Source: Candidatus Thorarchaeota archaeon
Lineage (GTDB): Archaea > Asgardarchaeota > Thorarchaeia > Thorarchaeales > Thorarchaeaceae
Direction: 5' to 3'
Assembly: GCA_019057475.1 (NCBI GenBank)
Contig: DXJO01000004.1
Span: forward strand, 62,001-126,000
Length of the DNA stretch: 64,000 bases
Below the pieces are notes generated by a model. That model ran no database searches, was not told the origin of the DNA, and saw nothing but the letters and a program-made list of their open reading frames with translations. This document shows positions 26,081-35,319 of the stretch, piece by piece. The first letter of the stretch is position 1; each line of letters starts with the position of its first letter. Made by a program: the position numbers and the translations under genes.

Positions 26081-27091
26081 TCACAATCTGATTCTCGGGT
26101 CAAGGTAAGCGTAGAGAATATCTACAAACAGCGTTAGCATGCTCACGAGAACACCAAAGAAGACGACTGTCCCTTGGATGGCTGTATAGTCCCGGCGACT
26201 GATGCGGGCCACAAGATAAGTTCCCAAGCCCGGCCAGCTGAACGTGGTTTCGGTAAGTATAGCTCCTGCTAGGAGAGCTGCAAATTGAATTCCAATCATC
26301 GTTAGAATTGGCAGGAATGCGTTCCTGAGAGCGTATCTATAGGTGACTGTGCCATTGGAGAGTCCTCTAGCTTGCGCTGCTATGACAAAGTCCATCCTGA
26401 GGGTTTCGAGCATGTTAGTCCGTGTGAAGCGGATGAAGATGCCACACAGTATGGTACCCAATGTTATGGTTGGTAGGATGAGGTACGTGACAGAAGTCAC
26501 CAATGAGAACAAGTCGCCCGCTAGGATACTATCAATTGTGTACAATCCGGTAATTGTTGGTGGAGGAGTATAGCGTCCGGGAAATCTTCTTCCTGTGGGT
26601 AACCATCCAAGCCATATCGAGAAAATGAATTGGAGAACCATTCCTAGGAAAAAGACTGGAATCGCGTACGTCACAATGGAAAAGAGCCTTATCGAGTGAT
26701 CTGTGGTTGTATCATAATTCTTTGAAGCCTTAACACCAAGTGCAAGCCCTAGAAGAACGGCGAAGAGTATGGAGTAGATTGACAGCTCGAGGGTTGCGGG
26801 GAATCTCCCGAACAGGTGCGTGCTAATTGGCTGATAATCTTGCATCGATATACCAAAGTCACCGTGAAATATTCCCCACAGGTAATCAAAATACTGCTCA
26901 AGAATTGGCTTGTCAAGCCCGAGTCTGGTCCGGAACTCGGCAAGGACTACTGGGTCTACACCCTTCTCAAAATGAAGCAAGGCGGGATCACCTGGAATAA
27001 TCCGTAGTATAACAAATACGAGGGTGAGAAGCAGCATGACCATGGGAATCATGAGCAGCACGCGAGAGGTAACATACGATCTTAGAGTCAT
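26081..27091 (-). CDS. Oligopeptide ABC transporter permease, OppB type (operon 2)
   Basis: 336 aa from the ATG at 27091 (MTLRSYVTSRVLLMIP), which matches the normal OppB N-terminus; the frame extends 16 codons to a TTG at 27139 without family support. FVILRIIPGDPALL (after TM1), EAA loop VIAAQARGLSNGTVTYRYA, and ending YLDPRIRL are typical. Six TM helices. It is separated from its binding-protein gene by ~180 bp that hold a terminator-like hairpin. Confidence 0.92.
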   Translation of the reverse strand: MTLRSYVTSRVLLMIPMVMLLLTLVFVILRIIPGDPALLHFEKGVDPVVLAEFRTRLGLDKPILEQYFDYLWGIFHGDFGISMQDYQPISTHLFGRFPATLELSIYSILFAVLLGLALGVKASKNYDTTTDHSIRLFSIVTYAIPVFFLGMVLQFIFSIWLGWLPTGRRFPGRYTPPPTITGLYTIDSILAGDLFSLVTSVTYLILPTITLGTILCGIFIRFTRTNMLETLRMDFVIAAQARGLSNGTVTYRYALRNAFLPILTMIGIQFAALLAGAILTETTFSWPGLGTYLVARISRRDYTAIQGTVVFFGVLVSMLTLFVDILYAYLDPRIRL

Positions 27092-27203
27092 CCAACACCA
27101 CAACAGCACGTTTCTTTTCTCTACAGCATACTCACACAAACTGAGTCTTAAGGCATGCGGATTAAGCGAAATCCCAATTCAGATCGACTAGTTCCTTTGA
27201 ACG

Positions 27204-27254
27204 AAGAAAAAAGAGAGTTCGGTGCCGCTAAACCGATTAGGATTCAGCAGCACC
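27204..27254 (-). terminator. Terminator-like hairpin between SBP and OppB of operon 2
   Basis: On the minus strand GGTGCTGCT (27254-27246) pairs with AGCGGCACC (27229-27221), nine pairs including one G-U, around a 16-nt loop. It is followed by CTCTCTTTTTTCTTC. It lies 18 nt after the binding-protein stop, the same relative position as the hairpin in operon 1. Confidence 0.6.
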
Positions 27255-27272
27255 TACCTTTATTGATATATT

Positions 27273-28937
27273 CTACGGGCCGGTTGTTGCCGGAGCTCCC
27301 CAGTACACTAGCCAGTGGCGCCAGCTCACTGTGATGTCAAGAACAACACCGTGAATGCTTGGGCTTGTCACTGCTACAGTGCGGCCTTGCCAGAGCGGAA
27401 TCATTGAGCACTGCTCGGCTTGAAGGTCCTGCAAATCGTAGTAGGCTTCCTGCCTGCCAGCGTCAGTTGTTGCGCTGCGGCCATCAACCCAGAGATTGTA
27501 CTCCGCGACGCCCGCCGCTGGATACGTTTCATTGAAGCCCATGTTGAGCCAAGAGGCAAATGGCAAGAACGCGTAGTTGTCCGGATCGATGTAGTCTGGA
27601 TACCAGCCGTATACATATACGGGCATCGTGCCAGCGTTTCTCTGATCTCTGTATGCAGACCACTCAAGTGATTTTAGGTTGACTTTCATTACACCGCTTG
27701 CTTCAAAATCACTCTTGTATACTGCAGCCTGTTCGGCGCTCTGAGGATAGTGTCCTGAGCTCTCGTAGTACAGGTCAAATTCCAGCTTGTTGTCTGCATC
27801 GTAACCATGCAGAGCAAACATCGCCAAGGTATGGGAGTAGTTTGCACCAGTTCCATAGATCTCAAATGACGGCCTGTGATATGCCATACCGGCAGGCACT
27901 ATGGTTTCCAATGGATCTGCATTGCCAAGGAATACAGTTTCGCAGACGTGGCTCTTGTTAAGAGCTGCTGCTATACCCTGCCTGATATCAGTTTCATTGA
28001 ATGGATAGATGTCTTGCTGGAAGCACATGTACTGTATCGCAGCACCAATTCCATCCCAGACACGAACATCGGCGTTCTCTCTGAAAGCATTTACTTGTGC
28101 GGCCGACATGTGCCTGTATGCAATGTCAATATCGCCAGCTAGCATTGCTGACGTTAAGGCTGTGTCAGTCGAATAGAATTGGATGATAATCACATCTGCC
28201 TTGGGGTATACTGGGCCATTCCAGTAGTTGGGGTTCTTCTCTAGCCGCATCTGTTGATCTTCACCGCCAACCCGTGTCCAGTTCGCCAAGATGAATGGTC
28301 CTAGACCATTTGGATGGCTGCCCCGTGTATCACCTTCAGTATACTCCACGTAATGATCAAGTGGTGCATAATCTGGATGAACCATGTATGATGCCGCGCA
28401 GGACATCAGTTGCAGAAACGGAGCGAATGACATATGCAGATTGAATCTTACGACATAGTCGCTGATTATTTCAACATTGTCGATGATGTCAGCATAACCC
28501 ATGTTGAATTGCGGGCCATCAGGCTCTTGCAGTCCGGTACCTGTGAGATTGCAGTTTCTGTCAAAGGTGTATTTAACGACCGAAGCATTGAATGCTGTTC
28601 CATCCTCGAAAGTTATACCTTCTCGCAGATTGAAATCCCATTGTTTTCCCCCATCGGTTGCTAACCAACTTTCGGCGAGTGCGGGCAGAATATCATCTGC
28701 TCCACCGGCCGACCCGGGTTCGATTTCAACTAGCCCCGAACTGAGAGCTGTAATAATTTCCCAGCCGAAGTAGTCATATGATTGGGCCATGTCAATGCTC
28801 GCTTCCACAGAGTCAGTGGTTCCCATAAGGATAGTACCACCTGGGGGAATTGGCGGAAACATAATCATGTATCCGGCTACCGCCCCCGCGATAACAACGA
28901 TAATGACCACAATAGCAATAGTTTGTTTTTGTTCCAA
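27273..28937 (-). CDS. Peptide ABC transporter substrate-binding protein, membrane-anchored (operon 2)
   Basis: 554 aa from the TTG at 28937, which has a perfect AGGAGG 7 nt upstream; the frame to 28964 lacks a site. The N-terminus is an uncleaved-type TM anchor (QKQTIAIVVIIVVIAGAVAG) followed by FPPIPPGG, so the protein is held outside the membrane. The rest is an SBP family 5 fold: LPALAESWLATDGGKQWDF, FNLREGITFEDGTAFNA, GLGPFILANW, LEKNPNYWNGP, and DIRQGIAAALNKS. It captures oligopeptides for the OppBCDF proteins downstream. Unlike the first-operon homologue, it is N-terminally anchored and intact. Confidence 0.93.
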   Translation of the reverse strand: MEQKQTIAIVVIIVVIAGAVAGYMIMFPPIPPGGTILMGTTDSVEASIDMAQSYDYFGWEIITALSSGLVEIEPGSAGGADDILPALAESWLATDGGKQWDFNLREGITFEDGTAFNASVVKYTFDRNCNLTGTGLQEPDGPQFNMGYADIIDNVEIISDYVVRFNLHMSFAPFLQLMSCAASYMVHPDYAPLDHYVEYTEGDTRGSHPNGLGPFILANWTRVGGEDQQMRLEKNPNYWNGPVYPKADVIIIQFYSTDTALTSAMLAGDIDIAYRHMSAAQVNAFRENADVRVWDGIGAAIQYMCFQQDIYPFNETDIRQGIAAALNKSHVCETVFLGNADPLETIVPAGMAYHRPSFEIYGTGANYSHTLAMFALHGYDADNKLEFDLYYESSGHYPQSAEQAAVYKSDFEASGVMKVNLKSLEWSAYRDQRNAGTMPVYVYGWYPDYIDPDNYAFLPFASWLNMGFNETYPAAGVAEYNLWVDGRSATTDAGRQEAYYDLQDLQAEQCSMIPLWQGRTVAVTSPSIHGVVLDITVSWRHWLVYWGAPATTGP

Positions 28938-29169
28938 GAGGAATCCTCCTTTCACGCAGCACAAATAATTGTGTGTGTGCTATAAACTCCCCCTTATGCT
29001 GTATATAAGTAATCCCACAAAAGCCATTGTAACAGCGACGATGGTTCGGCAAGTGACGATGGTGTTATCGAGCTAATCGTTACATTGCTGACCCTTTTGG
29101 AACCATATGTGGTGTGCGGCCTTTAATATGTCATAGCCAAGTCTGAGGGACTAAGGGAAGCAAAACTGG

Positions 29170-30765
29170 TCAGGGAAGTGGTGGTCTTATCGAAACCTCT
29201 TTCTCCCATTCAACCGCAAAGCTGTACTCTATGGCTAATTTCTTCTGCGATTCGATACTCGTTTCCCACTCAATGACACCAAGCTCGGTCTTCTTGGGAA
29301 TCAATGAAGGCGTCTTCAACTCGACCTCAATCTTCTCGGATGAGCTATATGGTATTCTGTCCACAATTCGGATCTCTATGGTATCCTTTGAGAAGTTCTT
29401 CAGCTCAATCCTGTACTTGTAGTCGCGCCTCTTCTTGCCTCTGGTGAATCCAGCCTTTTCCGTGTCCTTCTCGACTAGCTTCTTTTCAGCCTTAACATCA
29501 TATGACGTCCTGGTGCCAAGCTGAAACTTCTCGCGAGGTGCTATGAGTGATAGATTGGTTTCGCCTATGAAATCACCAGCCGCATAGACTTTAACATTTC
29601 CAGGTAGCAGAACAGAATCGCCATTCGTAATCTCGTCCTGTGCAACAACTTCGGGCATTGCATAAGCATTCCAGAAGTGCAGCCGTCTGGATTCGAACTT
29701 CTCCTCTGTGAGAGTGACTGGATGAGGGTCATCATCTGAGGGAATGTCGAGTCTGCCAGGCACGTCGTAGATTACCGTACCTCCCAAGGTTTCTGTTGCC
29801 TCAGCATAGGTTTCAATCATATCAACCAATGGTTCCTCTTCATAGGCCTTCTCTACTTCATCGTCGAGGTAGTCCATGTCTTTGGACATTTCCGCCTTGG
29901 CAACGCGGGTTTCTCCGAAACCAGATGGCCCAGATCCTTCCGCAGCATATGGTCTATAGACATCCACATAGAACGGTGTTGGTTCTACTGCCTCAACTGG
30001 GCGTGCTGATGCTGTGGAGACCACGAGCTCGATATCCTCCCAATCCTCAAGGGTGTGGTTGTAGATCTGTGCGATTCTCTTTACTGATGCAGTGTTTTCA
30101 CCAACGTCAACATCATAGGTCGGACTCCATCCTGCTCCCCCTATCTGATATGTCACCTCGAGTTCGATTCTGGTGTTCTCCTGAACTTCTACCGTAACGT
30201 TTACGTCCGTGGTTGTGATTATCCGCATCTGACCTTGGACTCTCTGAATGTTGCTGTGGAGTACTTGTATCTCAGCATCTAACTTCTCAAGATCTTCGCG
30301 AAGCTCTCGCTGTTTCTTCTTGGCATCGCTCAGAAGCTTGAGCGTAGTCCTGTCCATCGTGCTGAGATGATCCATTGTACTTTCGCCGGCCGCAAACCAC
30401 TTTCCAAACTCAGCCGAGAACTGTTGCATTATGGATGACAAATGGGCAGCTCTAGATTCTTGATACTGGATGCTGTCTGAAACTTCAACTCGCTTCTTCT
30501 CCAGGACCTCTAGGTTCTTCTTCATCTCCTTGAGTTCACCTGGGGGCTCGAAGACTGAACTCGTTTTCTTTACATCAATGCCCCTTAGGATGGCAGCTCC
30601 CTTGCCTTTCACTCGGAAACTATCATCATGCGCATACTCGGAGATGCCTGTTATCAGAACAACGTGTTCTCCGGGTATGAGCTCTGTCTTGCCGGAACGA
30701 GTAATTCTAGCACCATCGCGGAATACTGTAACCTCGGTAATCCTTGTAGTCATTTCTTTTTTCAT
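29170..30765 (-). CDS. DUF4139 domain protein (copy 2 of a tandem pair)
   Basis: 531 aa. An N-terminal DUF4140-like beta domain (ITEVTVFRDGARITR, ~7-21) is followed by a coiled coil (~80-185), then the DUF4139 domain with YQIGGAGWSPTYDVDV, LVVSTASARPVEAVEPTPFYV, an acidic variable insert (~285-325), and LPGNVKVYAAGDFIGE and ENFSKDTIEIRIVDRIP in the last third. Related bacterial proteins include those annotated mucoidy inhibitor MuiA; the biochemical role is unknown. A GAGGTGAG site overlaps the stop of the upstream paralogue, so the pair is cotranscribed. No signal peptide. Confidence 0.85.
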   Translation of the reverse strand: MKKEMTTRITEVTVFRDGARITRSGKTELIPGEHVVLITGISEYAHDDSFRVKGKGAAILRGIDVKKTSSVFEPPGELKEMKKNLEVLEKKRVEVSDSIQYQESRAAHLSSIMQQFSAEFGKWFAAGESTMDHLSTMDRTTLKLLSDAKKKQRELREDLEKLDAEIQVLHSNIQRVQGQMRIITTTDVNVTVEVQENTRIELEVTYQIGGAGWSPTYDVDVGENTASVKRIAQIYNHTLEDWEDIELVVSTASARPVEAVEPTPFYVDVYRPYAAEGSGPSGFGETRVAKAEMSKDMDYLDDEVEKAYEEEPLVDMIETYAEATETLGGTVIYDVPGRLDIPSDDDPHPVTLTEEKFESRRLHFWNAYAMPEVVAQDEITNGDSVLLPGNVKVYAAGDFIGETNLSLIAPREKFQLGTRTSYDVKAEKKLVEKDTEKAGFTRGKKRRDYKYRIELKNFSKDTIEIRIVDRIPYSSSEKIEVELKTPSLIPKKTELGVIEWETSIESQKKLAIEYSFAVEWEKEVSIRPPLP

Positions 30766-30776
30766 GTTCTCTCACC

Positions 30777-32366
30777 TCATGGCAATGGAGGATTGATTGA
30801 AATCCCTCGTTCCCATTGCACCTCGAAGGCGTACTCGATCTCTGCTTTCTTGCCAGCGTCCACCTTGCGGTGCCACTCCATAATTCCAAGTTCATGCTTA
30901 TCGACACCAAGCTTCTCCCAGTCCGCATTCACCTCTATTGAAGTGCTGAGGCTATGGGGTATTCTATCTAATATCTCAATGTCAATCATTTGCTTGGCAA
31001 AGTTTTCGAGCTCAAGTCGATACTTGTAGCTCCTTCTCAGCTTGCCGCGAGCGATGCCTGCTTTCTCCACTTCGCGTTCAACCAGTTTCTTCTTCGCCTT
31101 GACATTGTGGGCAACGCGTGTCCCCAACTTGAACTTCTCTCTGGGGGACATCAATTCCAGGCTTGTTTCGCCAATGTACTCTCCTTCAGAGTAGACTTTG
31201 ACTTTTCCAGGAAGGAGAACTGTGTCGCCGTTGGTGACTTCATCCTGAGCAACAACCTCTGACATGGCGTCTGCGAACCAGTAGTGGAGTGTGCGTGAGT
31301 CCATCTCCTCTTCTATCAAGGTCACTGGGTGTTTCTCGCCATCAGCAGGGACTGTGAAGGGCTTGGGTACTTCGTATACTGCAATTCCCGACACTGTTTC
31401 AGTGACTTCTGCAAACTCCTCCTCCATCTCTGGCGGGGGTGGAGGGATAGCTACCTCCATTAGAGACGCTGATGGCATCGGTGCACGTTTAGCCATCTTC
31501 TTCCTGGCTACAGGTCTAGATGCCATCGTTGCCATCCTTCTGCGATCTTCCTCTGGATCGTAAGCCGCTATCATAAATGGCGTTGGTTCTACTGCTTCAA
31601 CTGGTCGTGCCGTGGCAGTTGAAACAACTAGATCTACTTCTTCCCACTGTTCTCTTGTGCGATTCCGAACAACTGCTATTCTTCTGATTTTCGCGATCTT
31701 CGGAAGTAGGTCAATGTCGTAAGTCGGAATCCATCCTGCTCCCCTGCACTGGTATGTTACCTCAAGCTCAATGATGCCTGCCTTTGAAGCCTCCAAGCTG
31801 ACCTCAACCTCGTAGAAGGTTTCGGTTCTTTTTCTAGATTCAATTGTCCCAAGGTTCTGCCTAAGAACTTGAATCTGATCGTCTATGTCCTTGAGCCTGT
31901 ATTTCAGCTCTCTCAGCTTCTTCTTCGTCTGAGCAATCATCTTGCCAGAGGCATTGTCAATCTCAGTCAGCTGCGATATTTCCGCTTCATCAGCAGCGTA
32001 GACCATTCCAAATGTGGAGGCAAACTCTCCCATCATCCCATTGAGATAGGTCAATCTACTAGTGTGCATCTCAATCTCGTCAGTAGTGGTCTTGCGATTG
32101 CCCTCAAGCTTCTTGAGTTGAGCAATCAGTTGTTTCTTGTCTTCCATTGGCTCGTAGACGGTTTCCATTCTTCTTACATCAATGCTGGAAATGGTAGCAG
32201 GTCCTTTTCCCTTGACGCGAAAACTGTCTTCTTGTGCCCACGCGGTTATCCCTGATATGAGCACCTTCTGAGCGCCGGCCGCTAAATTCGTCTGGCCTGT
32301 TCTCGTCACGCGAGCGCCATCGCGGAAGACGGTGACGTTTGATATTCTGGTTTCAAGCTCTGTCAA
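30777..32366 (-). CDS. DUF4139 domain protein (copy 1 of a tandem pair)
   Basis: 529 aa, TTG start supported by GAGGAG 6-7 nt upstream. Same plan as the downstream copy: ISNVTVFRDGARVTR (~8-22), a coiled coil (~70-180), YQCRGAGWIPTYDIDL, VVSTATARPVEAVEPTPFMI, a central Ala/Met/Pro-rich insert with a PPPPPEMEEEF run (~310), and a closing beta-rich part (EWHRKVDAGKKAEIEYAF). The two copies are similar along their length except for the central insert, so they are an old tandem duplication. The gene is not assigned a pathway by its neighbours. A TATA-like AAAGCATAAA lies ~35-45 nt ahead. Confidence 0.85.
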   Translation of the reverse strand: MTELETRISNVTVFRDGARVTRTGQTNLAAGAQKVLISGITAWAQEDSFRVKGKGPATISSIDVRRMETVYEPMEDKKQLIAQLKKLEGNRKTTTDEIEMHTSRLTYLNGMMGEFASTFGMVYAADEAEISQLTEIDNASGKMIAQTKKKLRELKYRLKDIDDQIQVLRQNLGTIESRKRTETFYEVEVSLEASKAGIIELEVTYQCRGAGWIPTYDIDLLPKIAKIRRIAVVRNRTREQWEEVDLVVSTATARPVEAVEPTPFMIAAYDPEEDRRRMATMASRPVARKKMAKRAPMPSASLMEVAIPPPPPEMEEEFAEVTETVSGIAVYEVPKPFTVPADGEKHPVTLIEEEMDSRTLHYWFADAMSEVVAQDEVTNGDTVLLPGKVKVYSEGEYIGETSLELMSPREKFKLGTRVAHNVKAKKKLVEREVEKAGIARGKLRRSYKYRLELENFAKQMIDIEILDRIPHSLSTSIEVNADWEKLGVDKHELGIMEWHRKVDAGKKAEIEYAFEVQWERGISINPPLP

Positions 32367-32400
32367 AGTCCTCTCCTCACGCCCTTCAACCTTTGTCGCA

Positions 32401-32412
32401 TTTATGCTTTGA
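32401..32412 (-). promoter_or_regulatory. TATA-like box for the DUF4139 pair
   Basis: Reading on the minus strand, an AAGCATAAATGC element lies about 35-45 nt ahead of the TTG start of the first DUF4139 gene. This leaves room for a short leader that includes the GAGGAG site. Confidence 0.35.
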
Positions 32413-32552
32413 GTCAGCTGCCTCCGGCCCTATTATCCCGGCTTGTCAGCAATTGCGATTTACCTGGGTTGCCCGTCAATGAATAGGGATATATAAGCGA
32501 ATATCTTATAATAAAGAATATTATCATCACTCTTGCTAGGAGACATGAAACA

Positions 32553-32816
32553 TTGACTTTGAACTGCCGGGAAGCCAATGGAGGCGCTAACCTCACACTC
32601 ATGAGAGTACAACATGATGCACTTGGAAAAACCTTCAATGACATACGTCGCAAGAGATTCGAGCTTGACGAAAAAAAGGACAGAGGACACATCTCAGGAC
32701 CACTCTATCAAAGGTTACTGCTCAATCTAATCGTCGGGAGCAATGGCATTCGCTCAGAGCGCGAAGATTTGGAGGGCACAATCAGCCTATTCGAATCAAG
32801 CGAGTTCGCCGCATAG
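32553..32816 (+). CDS. Small hypothetical helical protein
   Basis: 87 aa from a TTG with an AGGAG about 8 nt upstream; a shorter form could begin at the ATG at 32601. The sequence is charged and helical (KTFNDIRRKRFELDEKKDRG, then YQRLLLNLIVGSNGIRSERE), with no Cys pair and no TM helix. A TATA-like ATATATAAGC (~32488-32497) precedes it. No family recognised. It is convergent with the membrane protein at 32832. Coding status is plausible but unproven. Confidence 0.4.
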   Translation: MTLNCREANGGANLTLMRVQHDALGKTFNDIRRKRFELDEKKDRGHISGPLYQRLLLNLIVGSNGIRSEREDLEGTISLFESSEFAA

Positions 32817-32831
32817 GCATGATGGTTATGT

Positions 32832-33395
32832 TCACTTCTTTTTACCCCATGCAAATCTCGCTAGAATAACTAGCAGAGTCAATGCCAGAATTATACATGA
32901 CCACTTCAGTTGAGTGAAGATGTTGGCAATACTGACAGCCAACGGCGAGAGATTCGGGTATGACGCAATCAATGCTGCAATCGTGATATTCTCTAGATAG
33001 TCGAAGATCATGCCGAGGATGGGTATGAAAACTGCCTTCTCCATTGGGTGCCCTTCAGGAAACAATCTTGTGACGACACCAGTCAGTGCCAGGGTCATGC
33101 TCATGCCATAGGCCAACGGAAAGATTAGATCAAGAACCTGCAGCGTGGTATACAATTGCCTACCCTGCTCGCCAAGCACAGTGAAGAGATGTTCGACATC
33201 AGCAAAAGTGTAACCTGGTCTGGTATCTAGGATTGGCAAGCCTCCGGACAGCGCCAGTATCTGGGGATGGACATATCCCATCATTACTACGGCTACAATT
33301 ATCGTCAGAACGAGGAACAGCAGGAAAAATCTCAGGGTTGTCAGTTTCTTGATATGGTCTAGGAGTTTCATCTCTCTATTCTCCGGCATTTTCAT
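32832..33395 (-). CDS. Uncharacterised four-TM membrane protein
   Basis: 187 aa. TM helix 1 (~22-42), a ~45-residue outside loop with DTRPGYTFADVEHLF, then three TM helices. Conserved-looking polar residues lie in or near the membrane: LDLIFPLAYGMSMT (~88-101) and FDYLEN (~132-137), with a basic C-terminus. Such Asp/Tyr positions suggest a small family of enzyme-like or channel-like membrane proteins, but I do not recognise a named one. ATG start; TTT-rich sequence lies upstream. Confidence 0.6.
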   Translation of the reverse strand: MKMPENREMKLLDHIKKLTTLRFFLLFLVLTIIVAVVMMGYVHPQILALSGGLPILDTRPGYTFADVEHLFTVLGEQGRQLYTTLQVLDLIFPLAYGMSMTLALTGVVTRLFPEGHPMEKAVFIPILGMIFDYLENITIAALIASYPNLSPLAVSIANIFTQLKWSCIILALTLLVILARFAWGKKK

Positions 33396-33766
33396 CGACT
33401 TAGTGCACCCTTTAAGAATCCGCGTGATTAACTGTCGGTGCTCAGGTGGAGGTTATTAGACTTCATCATGATTTGCTGCTATGAGAGCGGAGAAGTGGCT
33501 GCTTGTCGGAGGCCAGGTCTTCAGACTCGAACGCGCTTCCATGAACCTCAGAGAAGCGATTCAGCCTGCGAGTGATTTAAGTCAAGAGAGACAGGTTGTC
33601 GTAAAAAAGAGCCGGGCAAATAAATGGATTGTATATTGGAGACACAAGAAAGACAGATCGATGTGTCCTTCGTTCACTGAGAGTCTTATTGAGAACGATT
33701 GCGCTTGCTGAATCGCTGTTCACGGATAAGAAAGGGAATTTGGGGGCATTCAGCCCCCGAGAATAT
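33396..33766. other. Intergenic stretch, mostly empty
   Basis: No convincing gene. A short open frame (33481-33711, +) has no ribosome site and no recognisable content. Near the right end is the rubredoxin terminator hairpin (33742-33758). Confidence 0.5.
33742..33758 (-). terminator. GC hairpin downstream of rubredoxin
   Basis: GGGGGC (33742-33747) and GCCCCC (33753-33758) pair perfectly around a 5-nt loop, 8 nt after the rubredoxin stop on the minus strand. The following minus-strand bases (AAATTCCCTTTCTT) are pyrimidine-rich. Confidence 0.5.
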
Positions 33767-33928
33767 TCACTCTAATTTCTCGAAATCTTTCTTAGAAGCG
33801 CCGCACATCGGACAGACCCAATCATCAGGTAGGTCTTCGAACTTCGTGCCCGCTGCAATTCCGCTGTCCTCATCGCCTTTGTCTTCGTCGTATACCCAGC
33901 CACAAACTAGACATTCCCATCGTGCCAT
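33767..33928 (-). CDS. Rubredoxin
   Basis: 53 aa from the ATG at 33928 ([15 protein letters not shown]), with a GGAG site 8 nt upstream; the frame extends 12 codons further without need. The iron-binding pairs are CLVCG (6-10) and CPMCG (39-43), with the usual DLPDDWVCP lead-in. It is a one-electron carrier with Fe(Cys)4, cytoplasmic, often serving oxygen or peroxide detoxification in anaerobes. No obvious redox partner is adjacent. Confidence 0.95.
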   Translation of the reverse strand: MARWECLVCGWVYDEDKGDEDSGIAAGTKFEDLPDDWVCPMCGASKKDFEKLE

Positions 33929-34055
33929 TTTAGCATTCTCCGGTTTCAATTGAGTATTGCTCATTCAAGGTCGTAATGACCCTATGTGCATTTCTTCATT
34001 TCTGGGTCGAAGTGATAAAAGCGTTCGGTTGCGACAGCTTGGGAGTATGAAGCTG

Positions 34056-35276
34056 CTATTGGTCCTCCTCTTCCCAAAGGTCTTCTTCCAAATCGGAGAG
34101 TTTCTCTTCTTCGACATCGGGCTCTTCGGCTTCTGCAGCCTCCTCCACGACTGGTTCTTCGGAAGGCTCGGTTTCCTCCTCAGTCGTGACGGGCTCTTCT
34201 TCAGGTGGCAGCTCTACCGCCGGCTCGAGAACCTTCCCGGCACGTCTGATGAACAACAACTCCATCACGAGAGCCACTAACGGAAAGATGAAGAGCTTTG
34301 TCAAGTCGCCCATGGCTGCTCCCAACACCGGGTTTACCGTGGGTAGTATTGGTAGTATTGTGTCTGCAAAGTAGTAGCCAGAAGCAAGGAAAAATGTGAG
34401 AGTCACTGCCAGTTCCTTTGATATCTTCCATCTTGTTTCCTTTTCAGCTCTTGAGGCCAAAGTAGATCCCACAGAGCTCATTGTGTAGAACACAAAGAAT
34501 ATGGTGATTGCAAAACCAACTATATCGAAGCCAAGTGTAGTGGTCTTACCTGCGTTGTAGATGAAGTATCCCGAGTAAAGGGAGATGAAAAGCCCAATCA
34601 ATGCCACATTAACGAAGGTTGTCTTTTCGCGCTGGCGACCCAGGATCATCCCATTGAAAAAGTTGAAGGCTGCTGCCACCAGAGTTCCTAACACGAGCAG
34701 GGCCAGCCTTGGCAAATTGGCTGCGAGTTCGGTGAGATTTATTGACAAGACATACCCGAGAGCACCGAATATCACCACGTAGCAGAAGATATGGCTCATT
34801 GTGACTAGGACCTTCATTAGTCTGGAGTTCTCCCTGACATCAGCTTTTTCGGCATAGCCTAAGCTTGTTCTCGTTGAGAAGTACGCCTGGAATGAAATCC
34901 AGCCCAAGAACGCGATTCCGAAGTATACAATCATGAACACAGCGAACAAGTTGAATACGAAGTATACCTGAAGTATAATGCTGACAAGTATCCAAATGAT
35001 GAACATCACTACGGACGAACCATATGACTCCTCGCTAGCGACGAATCGTTGCAGCCCAAGTAGTGACAGGATTGCAGTCAGGAGGAAGAACATTGGGAAT
35101 GCTGCTGACATCAGGGTGGCATATGCCCATGCACTTGGTACGAGAAGCGCCAGTTGCTGCAACACGGTGGTCAACACTAAGCCCAACACAAAGACAATCG
35201 TGAGCCATCGGAGTCTCTTTGACTCCCAGAACATCTTTAGTCCGTTTACAAACTTGGTTAGCATAGGAATTTCCAT
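34056..35276 (-). CDS. Polytopic membrane protein with long acidic C-terminal tail
   Basis: 406 aa from the ATG at 35276, preceded by AGGAGG at an 8-nt spacing (the frame to 35333 is spurious). About nine to ten TM helices fill residues ~20-340. The last ~65 residues are an acidic Pro/Glu tail (ELPPEEEPVTTEEETEPSEE and on to WEEEDQ) that would be cytoplasmic or disordered. The family is not recognised. The tail could bind metal ions or basic partners, but that is a guess. It is followed by rubredoxin on the same strand, ~130 bp away. Confidence 0.65.
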   Translation of the reverse strand: MEIPMLTKFVNGLKMFWESKRLRWLTIVFVLGLVLTTVLQQLALLVPSAWAYATLMSAAFPMFFLLTAILSLLGLQRFVASEESYGSSVVMFIIWILVSIILQVYFVFNLFAVFMIVYFGIAFLGWISFQAYFSTRTSLGYAEKADVRENSRLMKVLVTMSHIFCYVVIFGALGYVLSINLTELAANLPRLALLVLGTLVAAAFNFFNGMILGRQREKTTFVNVALIGLFISLYSGYFIYNAGKTTTLGFDIVGFAITIFFVFYTMSSVGSTLASRAEKETRWKISKELAVTLTFFLASGYYFADTILPILPTVNPVLGAAMGDLTKLFIFPLVALVMELLFIRRAGKVLEPAVELPPEEEPVTTEEETEPSEEPVVEEAAEAEEPDVEEEKLSDLEEDLWEEEDQ

Positions 35277-35319
35277 TCGACTACCTCCTGCACCATTCGA
35301 GCTAGAACAATTATCTCTT

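Noticed and set aside
13199-29000. The two opp operons as a mobile unit
   Set aside because: No integrase, transposase, direct repeats or tRNA flank was seen.
33481-33711. 76-aa plus-strand open frame in the 33.4-33.8 kb gap
   Set aside because: No ribosome site, no TATA-like box in place, and no protein-like pattern.
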